Assembly: GCA_021234155.1 (NCBI GenBank)
Contig: JAJEKV010000012.1
Span: forward strand, 3,523,942-3,587,941
Length of the DNA: 64,000 nucleotides
Source of the DNA: Isoetes taiwanensis
Taxonomy: Eukaryota > Streptophyta > Lycopodiopsida > Isoetales > Isoetaceae
Reading direction: 5' to 3'
Shown here: in pieces, positions 1 through 8,979 of the stretch
Layout: each line of letters begins with the position of its first letter
How positions within the stretch are numbered: position 1 is the stretch's first letter
The notes under the pieces: model-generated
What the model was told of the DNA's origin: nothing
The model's input: the letters and a program-made list of their open reading frames with translations, nothing else
Databases searched by the model: none
Made by a program: the position numbers and the translations under genes

Positions 1-180
1 AGTTCTAAAAATTACAGAAAGTATTTTACGTATAGTACGTAAAGTACGTATTTTACGTATTTAATAAGTACTTTATAATCCAAAAAAAATGTATTTAAAG
101 TACTTTTTAAATGAGAGGTATACATACGGTATTAATACGTTACGTACGTATAATACCCGTACCGTACTAAACGTACCTGA
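1..180. repeat. AT-rich low-complexity tract of TACGTA-type words
   Basis: The words acgta, tacgt and gtac recur at irregular short spacing, mixed with A/T runs and a palindromic stretch around 150-165. No reading frame of note is present. It is probably a decayed simple repeat or the edge of a palindromic element cut by the window start. Confidence 0.6.
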
Positions 181-905
181 CAACACTGTGAATGAACACT
201 GATCACACTTTCCCTCTGATATTAATCACATTACCGTTAATGCTCTTTAAGAAACACTGCTAAATTAAAAAAAAAAAAAGATGTGAAAATGCAAGAGCAA
301 ATATTCTGAATAAATATTTAACATCAATGCCACTCAAAATTATTAACTTCAAATGCATTTTGTTGAGAATTTACCATCTGTTTCTGCAATCGATGATGCT
401 TCCCTTGATTCTTCAAAGACCCATCTCTTACCAGTTTAATTTATAACGTTACAACTCAGGCATGCTATAACACAAGGCCTGAAGGCCGAGTTAGATATCA
501 TAGCTCATATTTTGACATGCAAAAAAAAAAAAGATCACCACTTTCTATCTTACTATCTGCAGTTCATTTGAAAGGATGTCCACATCGTTTCAAAATCACC
601 CTCTTTAGGCTGATAATAAGTCCTCCTCCTCGTCCTGGATAAGGTAAAAGGGGAGCGTTGATCCTTCACCAAGTACAAACTAAAAACCTAGGGACTGTCG
701 ACTGAATTTGGTTCATAGTCGACTTTTTGTTTCTACTACTGATTCGTGGCCCTTAGACTGTGGATCCGTGCATCGACCTCCATAGCTGAGCTCGGATATG
801 GAGTTGTGGCAATTTTCCTGTGCCGGTTAGCGGGTTTGCTCAGTGGCCGCCCAACAACATTGATGACCGCCAGTTTACAGGCAACAACAAGTTTGAAGCA
901 GTTTC
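181..905. other. Intergenic, nothing recognised
   Basis: AT-rich spacer with two short A runs (about 265 and 520). No supportable ORF, RNA gene or delimited element is visible here. Confidence 0.5.
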
Positions 906-915
906 CAGTATTCTA

Positions 916-946
916 GGCATATTCTAACATATGCTTAGAATATGCC
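916..946. repeat. Perfect 12 bp inverted repeat (hairpin)
   Basis: GGCATATTCTAA at 916-927 is followed by a 7 nt loop and its exact reverse complement at 935-946. It could form a small cruciform or hairpin and sits just upstream of the GC-rich repeat cluster. No terminator-like context is expected in a plant nuclear genome, so its role is unknown. Confidence 0.7.
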
Positions 947-1005
947 ATTAACCCATATGAGCAAGGGTTTGCCCCCCTAGGGGCAACCCAAAAAAAAAGT
1001 CAATT

Positions 1006-1583
1006 CCGGTCACTCCGCGCCAAAGGCCTTTGCGTCGCGAACTCAGAGCCCTTTCGCGCGAAGGATTAGAAAAGATAAAATTTAGGAATCTTTGAATAAA
1101 ATTTTGAGCTTGTATGTATATATGTTTAAAAAAAAAAAAAAAAAAAACTCCGGTCACTCTGCGCCAAAGGCCTCTGCGTCGCGAACGCAAGGCCCTTTCG
1201 CACGAAGTGACCCGAGTCACTTGATTTGGGGCAAAATTGATCCAAATTTTGTACTAAAGGATGTTAGAATGCTTAGAATTTGTTTAGAAATATAGTATAG
1301 CACTTAATTCTTGTTAAAAATGTCAAAGGGTAGCCAAGATCAGGCCACTCCAGTCACTCCGCGCCAAAGGCCTCTGCGTCGCGAACGCAGACCTCTTCTT
1401 GTTAAATGTCAAAGAGTAGCCAAGTTCAGAATCAGACCACTCCAGTCAGTCCGCGCCAAAGGCCTCTGCTTCGCGAATGCAGACCCCTTCCGCCCGATTT
1501 CGAGCAAAATTTTTGCAAAATTGCTTAGTGTACATTTTAGTCAGAGGCCTTTACGTCACGAACGCAGACTTTTTTCGCGCGAA
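1006..1583. repeat. Five dispersed copies of a GC-rich ~55 bp repeat
   Basis: Copies start near 1006, 1150, 1350, 1442 and 1541. Each carries a core reading GCGCCAAAGGCCTCTGCG followed by TCGCGAACGCAG and a CCCTTTCGCGCGAA-like tail. Copies 3 and 4 also share upstream sequence (TGTCAAAG.GTAGCCAAG), making a ~95 bp tandem unit. Copy 5 is 5'-truncated. The units are far richer in G+C than the A/T tracts between them, one of which is a 19 nt A run (1129-1147). ORFs drawn across them are by-products of the repetition. Confidence 0.85.
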
Positions 1584-1591
1584 TTTTACAA

Positions 1592-2010
1592 AATTGCTCT
1601 GGAAAGGTACATTTTAGGCTCTTTAATGTTTTGCAAACTTGCAAACTTAATGTTTTGCAATGTTGCTTAGGAAAGGTTCTTAGTGTACATTTTAGGCATC
1701 TGCCATGCATTCTAGTGTCTTGTTCTTAGTGTACATTTTAGGCATCTGCCATGCATTCTAGTGTCTTGTAGTACCCCATTCTAGCTTTCTGGAAAGGTAC
1801 ATTTTAGGCTCTTAATGTTTTGCAAAGTTGCTTAGAAAAGGTTCTTAGTGTACATTTTAGGCATCTGGCATGCATTCTAGTGTCTTATAGTACTCTGGAA
1901 AGGTACATTTTAGGCTCTTAATGTTTTGCAAAGTTGCTTAGAAAAGGTTCTTAGTGTACATTTTAGGCATCTGGCATGCATTCTAGTGTCTTATAGTACC
2001 TCATTCTAGC
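1592..2010. repeat. Tandem repeat, ~106 bp unit plus partial copies
   Basis: The last two full units begin at 1789 and 1895 and are nearly identical. They read GGAAAGGTACATTTTAGGC, then a TAATGTTTTGCAAAGTTGC block, then GTGTACATTTTAGGCATC and GCATGCATTCTAGTGTC. Earlier, less regular copies with an internal duplication run from about 1592 to 1788. This cluster follows the GC-rich repeat directly and shares the word TTAGTGTACATTTTAG with its last copy, so the two clusters probably belong to one composite array. Confidence 0.88.
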
Positions 2011-2700
2011 TTTTCAATCCATTTGAACCTCATCTTAAAAAAATTCCCACAGTAGCAGAAATTGAACCTCCCACCCACAAAGATGAACCCTCCCAAAACC
2101 CTCCCCCCCCCCACTCCCCCCCGGTGCCAATCACTAAGGGTGGGCATCATTTATATTTGAATTATAATTTTTAATTATATTTAAGCTTTAATCATGTTAG
2201 ATGATATTAATGGCCAAGTCTTAGAGTTAGAACCAAGACCCTTAAGCTAGATAGAGACAGCATCTGCATTCATCTTAGCTTAGTTGTCGCTCTTATCTTG
2301 CTAAGTGTCTTCTTGTCTACATATAGGTAGCATAATTAAACATTTTTCTTAGAAACCCAGCTAGTTGCCAAGGCCTTAGAAATTATTGTCACACGTTGGT
2401 AGGATACACCAACACACGTTATAGGTGCACTACCATCAAGTGTCTTCTGCCATGCCTTTGTATCATATATAATTATCTAGGAATTCATTCTATCTAGGTA
2501 ATTTAGTCTAACACACCAAGTACACCGAGAAAGTAAGTCTCCTTATACCGCTCCATGATAGTAAATAAATACCTTTCTCAGTGCCTAGTAAAGTGCCAAA
2601 TGCCAAGTGGGTCATTTGAGGTAGAGTGGATAACGATATAAAAATAGAGTTTGTAGAGTAAGTAGACATAAATAATTGTTGTTATAGTAGTATTTATTGC
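2011..2700. other. Intergenic with a C-rich homopolymer tract
   Basis: The stretch includes a run dominated by C at about 2100-2122 and otherwise AT-rich sequence. I see no coding signal. Confidence 0.5.
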
Positions 2701-2701
2701 C

Positions 2702-2989
2702 TTGTGCACTTTAGGGCGGTCAAATAGGTCAAGAGAACCTTCGTTGCAGATCCTCGATGCCTCGACACTAGAGCCACTCGACATCATCAACGAACTGAAA
2801 GCAGAGGGCAACCTTATGGAGGAAACTTCATCAAGAATAGACACAAGGGTTGCCAAGAAGGCTATGCAAGAGCCAATGGGCATCATGGCACTTACAAAAT
2901 TGATCACATTAGGGGAGGAGCATCTTCTAGTCAAGGATATTCTCCAAGTGCCATATTTTCTTGAGGAAAGGCCCCACATAGATGACTAA
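2702..2989 (+). CDS. Hypothetical fragment, 95 codons
   Basis: An uninterrupted plus-strand reading of 95 codons with balanced, charged composition (LDIINELKAEGNL, RIDTRVAKKAMQEP) ends at TAA. I recognise no domain. The composition is more protein-like than neighbouring random frames, but a near full-length opposite-strand frame covers the same bases, so strand is uncertain. It may be a transposon gag scrap or a single old exon. No promoter or splice context supports either. Confidence 0.2.
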   Translation: MCTLGRSNRSREPSLQILDASTLEPLDIINELKAEGNLMEETSSRIDTRVAKKAMQEPMGIMALTKLITLGEEHLLVKDILQVPYFLEERPHIDD

Positions 2990-3116
2990 TGTCACAGCTA
3001 CATATCAGACGACTTCATCGACTTATGAACATCAAAAGTTCTGAAGGATGAGACTGGGCATACCTGCTAGGAAGGGCCGGCTAAGGCAATAATTGATTAT
3101 CATAAGCAAGAGATGT

Positions 3117-3587
3117 TTATCCCAGCACTAATGGATAAGTCCTAGTTGCTTGCTCACTTGCAACTGGCGGCGATCTTTCAAGTAAGTCGATTCCATTGGT
3201 GGCTGCCATATTTGTATTTGGTGTTGAAATAGTGTGGGTTGTTTCAATTCTAGTTGTGTGAGAAGGAACTTCATGGAATTCACCACGCATTCTGGATTGA
3301 CGTTCCCTTGACCGTTGTCTCGCACTCTCTCGCACTCTCTCTCTAGCTTGTTCACTCAAGTTTGCGTACCGTTCTCTCTCGATTTGACGATTCCTCTCTC
3401 TATAACCTACTATCGGTACACTACGTCCCCTCCCCTCTATCACTCCCGATCGGAGTTGTCTAGTTCGCTCTCTTGCCATTGCCCTTAAACGTGCATATGG
3501 TCTTGTACTGCCATTAATTTCTATGTGGTTTTCAGCGGAGTTCGATAGGCTAGCATCCATGTCTAATCCACACACTATTGCAAGCAC
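3117..3587 (-). CDS. Arg/Glu-rich basic protein fragment, possibly transposon-derived
   Basis: This minus-strand frame of 156 codons has an N-terminal part ending in NSAENHIEINGS, a strongly basic helical middle (residues about 30-100, with words such as RERERYANLSEQARERVRE in approximate form) and a Ser/Thr-rich tail. No catalytic motif is visible. Runs of this kind occur in N-terminal regions of some plant Helitron- and gag-like proteins, which is only a resemblance. Two further minus-strand frames (3902-4255 and 4374-4730) lie upstream in the same direction and could be exons of the same locus. The simple CTCTCT-like tract beneath the Arg/Glu stretch could also create this composition by chance. 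Confidence 0.3.
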   Translation of the reverse strand: MLAIVCGLDMDASLSNSAENHIEINGSTRPYARLRAMARERTRQLRSGVIEGRGRSVPIVGYRERNRQIERERYANLSEQARERVRESARQRSRERQSRMRGEFHEVPSHTTRIETTHTISTPNTNMAATNGIDLLERSPPVASEQATRTYPLVLG

Positions 3588-3675
3588 GAAGAGCTTTCTA
3601 CTGAATTGATGTAGGGGGAGAGCTTACGTCTGTTCGCTTCCTTTAGAATCATCCATACATCGCGTCGAGTAAGAA

Positions 3676-3800
3676 AGACATTGAATATCTGGAAGCAGAA
3701 TGAAGTATCTGTGACTTGCATAATAAGTCGATACATAAAGACATTGAATATCTGGAAGCAGAATGAAGTGTATGTGACTTGCATAATAACTCGATACATA
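3676..3800. repeat. Two-copy tandem repeat, 63 bp period
   Basis: The word ACATTGAATATCTGGAAGCA followed by GAATGAAGT and a GTGACTTGCATAATAA block occurs at 3678 and again at 3741, with only a few differences. It lies between two minus-strand coding-like frames, in what would be an intron or spacer. Confidence 0.9.
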
Positions 3801-3901
3801 TTGTATATATACCATATAATAGTAGGTTTGTTTTAATAGCATGATTGTGTAAATTTCTATTACTGTCTAATGCCTCTACAACTCCCCTATCAAAGCCGCA
3901 C

Positions 3902-4255
3902 TCAAGGCAGCATCACTAGCCTCAACAATTGTGCAGTAAGCCGTTTAGTGCTGATGGAAAGAGTGGTTCCATCCTTAGACATTTTATCTAATTCCTGGGA
4001 GAACCTATCTGATTGCGCTTGCAATTTTTTTGTCATCGTCAGAGGAGGGCATGTCCTGTACGATGATATGCGTGAGGCAATCTGATTTCGCCTGTACTCT
4101 CGAGAGTTCGCCCCCCTTACAACCAATTTTTGTCTCTTATTGTTGTTCTTCTTGTTTTTGAGACGTGCATCCATATCATAAACCGTTGAGCATTCACCAA
4201 CCCCGTTTTCTAATTCGACTATGGACTCAACGGTCTCTACGATCATTTCCGCCAT
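3902..4255 (-). CDS. Hypothetical protein fragment, 117 codons
   Basis: This minus-strand frame starts with an acidic stretch (MAEMIVETVESIVELENGVG), then a Lys/Asn/Arg-rich segment (KNKKNNNKRQK) and a Ser/Thr-rich C-terminus. The acidic-then-basic layout resembles a nuclear protein fragment, but no family is recognisable. It is colinear with the frames at 4374-4730 and 3117-3587, so a decayed multi-exon minus-strand gene is possible. Confidence 0.25.
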   Translation of the reverse strand: MAEMIVETVESIVELENGVGECSTVYDMDARLKNKKNNNKRQKLVVRGANSREYRRNQIASRISSYRTCPPLTMTKKLQAQSDRFSQELDKMSKDGTTLSISTKRLTAQLLRLVMLP

Positions 4256-4373
4256 TTACTACAGTGCAAGAGTCAAACACCAAATTAAGCCAATGCACAT
4301 ATATTCAGTACCATGCATCATGCCAACAACATTTAAGGTCAAAAGTACACTTGATGTTCCAGGCCTGATCACA

Positions 4374-4730
4374 CTAATTATAGAAACAATCATCACTAAA
4401 TATCCCGATTTCAACTCGACCATCCACTAACTCCATATTCACTTTGAAAATGCCTGAAGGATCAAGGGAGTCGCAGCCCATATGTTTTTGGAGCAAGTAA
4501 GGGGCGACGCCAGATGGATGGTTTATTTCCACTACTTCTAATTTATGGAGGAGGGAGCGGGGGAGGAAGTGCCCCACAACTAAAGCATCAAACAACAACT
4601 CAGATGAACCGTGAATCCAACCACACTCGACGTGGTATAACCGGTCTCCATGTCCTTTAATTGCTACGTATAGAAATTGTTTTATTTTAGACGTCATGTT
4701 GACGATAGCCTCCGGCAATGGCTTGCCCAT
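4374..4730 (-). CDS. Hypothetical exon, 118 codons
   Basis: On the minus strand the ATG is immediately preceded by a good splice-acceptor string (TGATTTCAG). The frame could therefore be an internal exon rather than a start. The translation (LYHVECGWIHGSSELLFDA, LRKLEVVEINHPSG-like, MELVDGRVEIGIFS) has the balanced hydrophobic pattern of a folded domain and no low complexity. I do not recognise the family. It is the most protein-like of the three minus-strand frames in this area. Confidence 0.3.
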   Translation of the reverse strand: MGKPLPEAIVNMTSKIKQFLYVAIKGHGDRLYHVECGWIHGSSELLFDALVVGHFLPRSLLHKLEVVEINHPSGVAPYLLQKHMGCDSLDPSGIFKVNMELVDGRVEIGIFSDDCFYN

Positions 4731-4909
4731 CTGAAATCAGTGGACATTATCAACCCACGTATCATGGGATACTCAAAGAATTGAAGCATATTTATTGAAT
4801 ATAGTATAAATTGAATTCTATAAAACAAAGGGACGTTCCTTTCATTGCGAAGAGTTGGCTTGAAAGAAGGAAAAGTTGGAGCTGAGGCCCAATCAAGGTG
4901 CTTAAACAA

Positions 4910-5500
4910 AGTAGTGCATTAAAGTAGCATATCATAAGGGGAACACATGTAAAGGGAACTCAATACTGCAATTATACGGAGTGGAGGGGGGAGGGGATGC
5001 AATGGGAAAGCGCTAACACTATAGAAAGGAGAAAAAACAACTACCATAGAAAGGCGAATACAAAGGGGAAACAAAATAGTGCATTAAAGTAAGACGTTAT
5101 CAAAGAACCACATGTAGAGGGATCTTGATGTTCAAATATGAGCCTTTTTTTTTGGGGGATTGGATGTGAAGAGAAAATGCCAACGTTATAGGAGGGGAAC
5201 TCAAGGGAAATAGGAAGGCATAAGGAAGGGACCAAAAACACAAAGAAATAGCTAGAACAAAGAAATGAAAGGGGGATGCATGAATTCAGATCAAAGCACA
5301 TGTAAATGAAGAACACTAAAATTTAAGGATAGGGGGGAAAAGACTACCCCATTATACCTTGCCAAGACAATCAGGAAGGGAGAAGCAAGCGCCCAAACAC
5401 TCAAGCAGATGAGTCGTTGTTGATTCAAAGCGAAACCCTCATATTTATATAGGTGCACATCCACTAAGATGTGGACACTTGTGAAGCAAATCTGATTATA
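4910..5500. other. Purine-rich spacer, nothing recognised
   Basis: Plus-strand purine-rich AT sequence with two runs that repeat similar words (about 5010-5090 and 5180-5250, agaaatag and gaacaaag motifs). The minus-strand ORFs drawn here are hydrophobic consequences of this composition. Confidence 0.4.
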
Positions 5501-5618
5501 CACTTAATGATTTCATTTTTGCAAGCACTTATAAGAGAGTTAAGAGAGAAATATCGGGTAACACTTAAATGATTTCATTTTTGCAAGCATTTATAAGAGA
5601 GTTAAGAGAGAAATATCC
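5501..5618. repeat. Two-copy tandem repeat, 61 bp period
   Basis: The block CACTTAATGATTTCATTTTT followed by GCAAGCACTTATAAGAGAG and TTAAGAGAGAAATATC is repeated starting at 5562, with a one-base insertion and one substitution early in the copy. Confidence 0.92.
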
Positions 5619-5693
5619 TGTAATTATGAATGTGGGCACCATATAATATCCCAAGTTTGTAGGCAGGGATAAATAGGAAGCTATTCTGACATC

Positions 5694-5739
5694 ATGACGT
5701 CATCTCAGCAATCACCAGATCACGACGTCATCTCAGCAA
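5694..5739. promoter_or_regulatory. Duplicated GACGTCATCTCAGCAA boxes (bZIP-type)
   Basis: The 16 bp word GACGTCATCTCAGCAA occurs at 5696-5711 and 5723-5738, 27 bp apart. The first copy lies inside a full palindromic TGACGTCA site, the classic CRE/as-1-type core bound by plant bZIP factors. The second copy has CGACGTCA instead. A short plus-strand frame begins about 170 bp downstream (5905) and runs into the MITE at 6206, so this could be a remnant promoter. Binding is inferred from the core only. Confidence 0.35.
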
Positions 5740-6205
5740 GGTTCTTCCCAATTTGCTCCAAATCCTTTTCCCTTGTATATTCTTAGACCAATCGGCCCTT
5801 AGGTCGGAACGGTTTACCCATTCAATCTTTTTGTCCATAATTTTTTTGTCCGTATTGGATTCGCTTCGTGGTATTTTTTTCCTTGCATTTTTTTTCATTA
5901 CCGTTTGAGTTTTCACGATGCCAAACCCGGAGAGCTATTTCGGATCTGCATGTCTGTGGAAGTAGTGATGCAGGACTTTGCACCATCCAGTCCTCATCTG
6001 TTCAATCTGTTCAGTTTATTTGATAGGGTTCATGACAGAAATCGCTGGTTCCCTAGTCTCTCTAAGCATCCCGATCTTTCTAAGCAGGGGAGCCTGTTCC
6101 GAGGTCTTAACAGGGAGCCTGGCACCGTCTGTTCTACCCTAGCTGTCCGGATTCAGAGCTTGGAAGCTATCTCTGCCTTCCCTTGTTACGCTTCTCATAA
6201 CCTAA

Positions 6206-6526
6206 GGGTAAAAGCATGTTAGGGTGTACCACTTTTGGAACCTGCAAAAGTACATACACTAGGTACTTCAGAACTGGGTACTTTCTCATTTTTAGTTTCA
6301 TTAAAACTAGTACAAATGTCCAAAATACAAGTCAAGGACGCATTAATATTCAAACTTAAGATAAAGATAATGCTATCGGAGACCAAAATATATATAAAAG
6401 TTCTAGAATGTACCTTTTATTGGCATATTACACAGGTACCCAGTACCCAGTCCTGGGTACCTTTTTAGGTACTTTTTTGGTCACTAAATAATACTTTTTA
6501 AGGGACACCCTAACATGCTTTTACCC
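6206..6526. mobile_element. MITE with 21+ bp terminal inverted repeats
   Basis: The left end GGGTAAAAGCATGTTAGGGT and the reverse complement of the right end match perfectly over at least 21 bp, and weaker pairing continues inward. Both ends are flanked by CTAA (6202-6205 and 6527-6530), giving a 3-4 bp TAA/CTAA target duplication. That duplication and the G-rich termini fit Tourist-like elements mobilised by PIF/Harbinger transposases. The internal sequence is AT-rich, non-coding, and holds several GGTAC-containing words (GGTACCCAG, GGGTACCTTTTTAGGTAC) that add secondary inverted repeats. The insertion interrupts a 105-codon plus-strand frame that starts at 5905. The 78-codon frame inside the element is spurious. 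Confidence 0.9.
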
Positions 6527-6530
6527 CTAA

Positions 6531-7199
6531 CCCTCTGGGCTGCTCTACTCCTGTGGTCTGATCAAGGCAGACCTATCGGACCTCTAAGAGGTCACAGAAG
6601 ATCCGGCATTTGTTTGGCATTTTGCACCATTCTTTGTCTGCGTAGAACACCCTGGGTGCTGTGCTATAAATGAAGCTCGATTTCATTTGCCGTGAGAGAT
6701 CATATGTTGTTTAAATCCTGGTAAGGAAGGATTTAGAAACCATTGATGTGCTTTTGCACTGATTGGGCTCCTGTGCCATGTTATATAAGCACGATATAGA
6801 TTGAAACTGCCATGTCAAGCAGATAGCAGATGATGGGCGAAAGAATGGAAACTTAGCCAAGTTTTTCATCCATGTTGCAGGGACTCTTTTTATGGTAAGC
6901 CTAAATTGAAGTCACTTTGTTTTTGAAAGCAAATTAATTAGTTTAACTTACAAAATTACAGAGTTTATCTAACGATATGAGTTTGTGGTGCAGGAAATTG
7001 ATGGGCAGTTTAGAACCCAGGATGGGAGGCAAAGTTTTTCTGAACATCTTATGTCACTTTACTTGTCTATGCAATGCAAATGACCTGACACACAGTTCAG
7101 CAATTTTGAGCACGAAACTAACAGAGACAGAACAACTATTATTCCATTGAAAGATGGTTGAAACAGAAGTGTCCATACTACATTATTAGCGGGGTCAGT
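6531..7199. other. Intergenic, nothing recognised
   Basis: AT-rich sequence without a delimited repeat or convincing ORF. Confidence 0.4.
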
Positions 7200-8100
7200 T
7201 TAGAACCCATAAAGGTGCACCTCCAGATTCCTTAAGGCAACGCTTGCAACGACCAAATTCATCAATTTCTCTACCGTCAACGAAGCAGAGGCACTCAAAT
7301 TGCATACGAACACATTATCACAACCAAACAGGTACGGCATCATTCCAATATCAGGACGCTCTTCTACAAAGTCATCCAGGTGAAAGGATTCCACCTGTTC
7401 GGGCAAATCAAAATCTAGCTCATCTACAATATCGGCCAAGATGGAAGGATTCAACTTTGTTTGGGCGGTTCAAAGTCCATGTTGTTTTTTACACTATCAA
7501 CCCCGGTTGAAACGATTCTACACCGTTTTGGCAGCTCAAATTCTATGTCGGGGAAGCTCACCATTGAGTCATCTCTTATTGCGAGGATTACAGACCATCA
7601 AAATTGAGCCAGCCATCAACGGCAACTAGCGGTGAATTGTGGACCTAATTGGCTCACGGAAATACATACGATTCTTGCCCTCTTTGGTTTCGGAGCAAAT
7701 TCATGCATACAATCACCAAAGACATCGTGGAACTTCCTTTTTCTTGAACCCATGAGTTCTTCTGCAGTAGAGCATCCAGCAAGGAACTCCAAATTATAGT
7801 GACACAAAGATTCCTCCATAAATGTCACGGTATCCTTCACTAAATTCATGAAATTCATGGAATTCAATAAAGATTCACCAAGAGTTCCCTTTTACTCATC
7901 TAGGCTCGGACCATATGCGAAGAGACAGGAGCCCAATCATTGAAGTGTCCAATCATTGAAGATCCATAACAATGGATTCGCGGGCGGCCTCTACACCGAG
8001 CTTCTTTTACGGATCGCAAAAAAGGCTTGGATGGGGCACGTTTGAAAGTTTTGGAAGCGGCAGCAACAAATTTTCCTCTTCTTATTTTAGAAAGGCCCAA
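7200..8100 (-). pseudogene. Decayed minus-strand gene with internal ~22-residue repeat
   Basis: Reading right to left there are three protein-like segments: 8100-7900 (basic, KIRRGKFVAAASKTFKRAPSK), 7867-7616 (NLEFLAGCSTAEELM, then a nuclear-signal-like MGSRKRKFHDVFGD) and 7454-7200 (DELDFDLPEQVESFHLDDF). The second segment contains a good 5' splice site (TTTCC|GTGAGC near 7660), so this may be a multi-exon gene. Between 7543 and about 7353 lie three tandem DNA units of 66, 62 and about 62 bp. Each encodes a word of the type [DE]F[DE]-x-P-[KE]-[QR]. The 62 bp units break the frame, so the region is not translatable as it stands. I cannot assign a family; basic plus acidic segments suggest a nuclear factor. 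Confidence 0.35.
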
Positions 8101-8449
8101 ATTAATAGACGTGTCAACCTGTGGGCTCTTCTCAGCCCAGGAATAATAGATATCGATTTTTCTGGGACAAATTATACTGCATTATATAAGTAGTGATAAG
8201 AAAGTAATTTCAATCGCGCAACACATGTCAGGGAAGTAATCACTTAAGTGCATCATGAGAAATGAGGTCGTACATACTTAAGCTACAAGTCGTCGACCCC
8301 CCCGACCACAAGAGTAAGAAGGAAGATGCTACGCCGGACAGTTGCCTCGGCCAATTTCTAAGTTAATCAAGAAGTCCCATGATATACCTCTGGATGGAAA
8401 TTGAGAGCTTTTGCCCTATAGAGGCGAGTCCAAAATCGGTCTTGCACCG

Positions 8450-8960
8450 GATCACGAGCCGACCAGCAAAGCTCTCTATAGAATGAGCACTTCCGAGGTA
8501 GCAGAACTCAAGGAGAAGTTGTAGGAGTTTCTCGACGTGGGGATCCTTTTGGCCAGGATGGTAGTGTAAGGATGTATGTCAACCATTGGCAGCTCAACAA
8601 GCAAACGACATAATGGGTCAGCCCCAAGGAGTAAGATTCTTCTACAAAATCAACTAAAGGTCGGGCAATCATCAAATAAGGATGAAGGGGGAAGATAATT
8701 ATAAGACTTTTTCAGAACACGGTATCATGGGCACTATGACTTCACAGTAATGCCCTTGAGTCTATCGTATGTGCCACCGACTTTTATGCACTTGAGGAAC
8801 GACATCTTCGAAGATTTGTTGGATGAGTTCGTCATCAATTTTTTTCTTCGACGATATCTCAATCTTCAGCAAAGCAATGGAAGAGCATGCATGCCATTCG
8901 AGGAAAGCCTTGGAGATGCTAAGACATCGCCACTTATTGGCAAGCTTTTGAAGCATCATT
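8450..8960 (+). pseudogene. Chromovirus reverse transcriptase fragment
   Basis: This holds the RT fingers/palm of Ty3/gypsy. Readable landmarks are STSEVAELKEKL and EFLDVGILLA (fingers), NHWQLNKQTT (the RQLNKxT motif), HYDFTVMPLSLSY (the 'MPFGL' motif) and LRNDIFEDLLDEFVI. Next comes the catalytic F-[FV]-D-D box with the two Asp codons at 8850-8855. The frame shifts at a run of T (8839-8845) between DEFVIN and the DD box. A stop also follows at the fingers. The two catalytic Asp codons survive. The C-terminal half of RT and all of RNase H are deleted. Confidence 0.82.
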
Positions 8961-8979
8961 TTGCAATGCCATCTCTAAT

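Noticed and set aside
6235-6468. 78-codon ORF
   Set aside because: It lies entirely inside the 321 bp MITE and has no similarity to a transposase.
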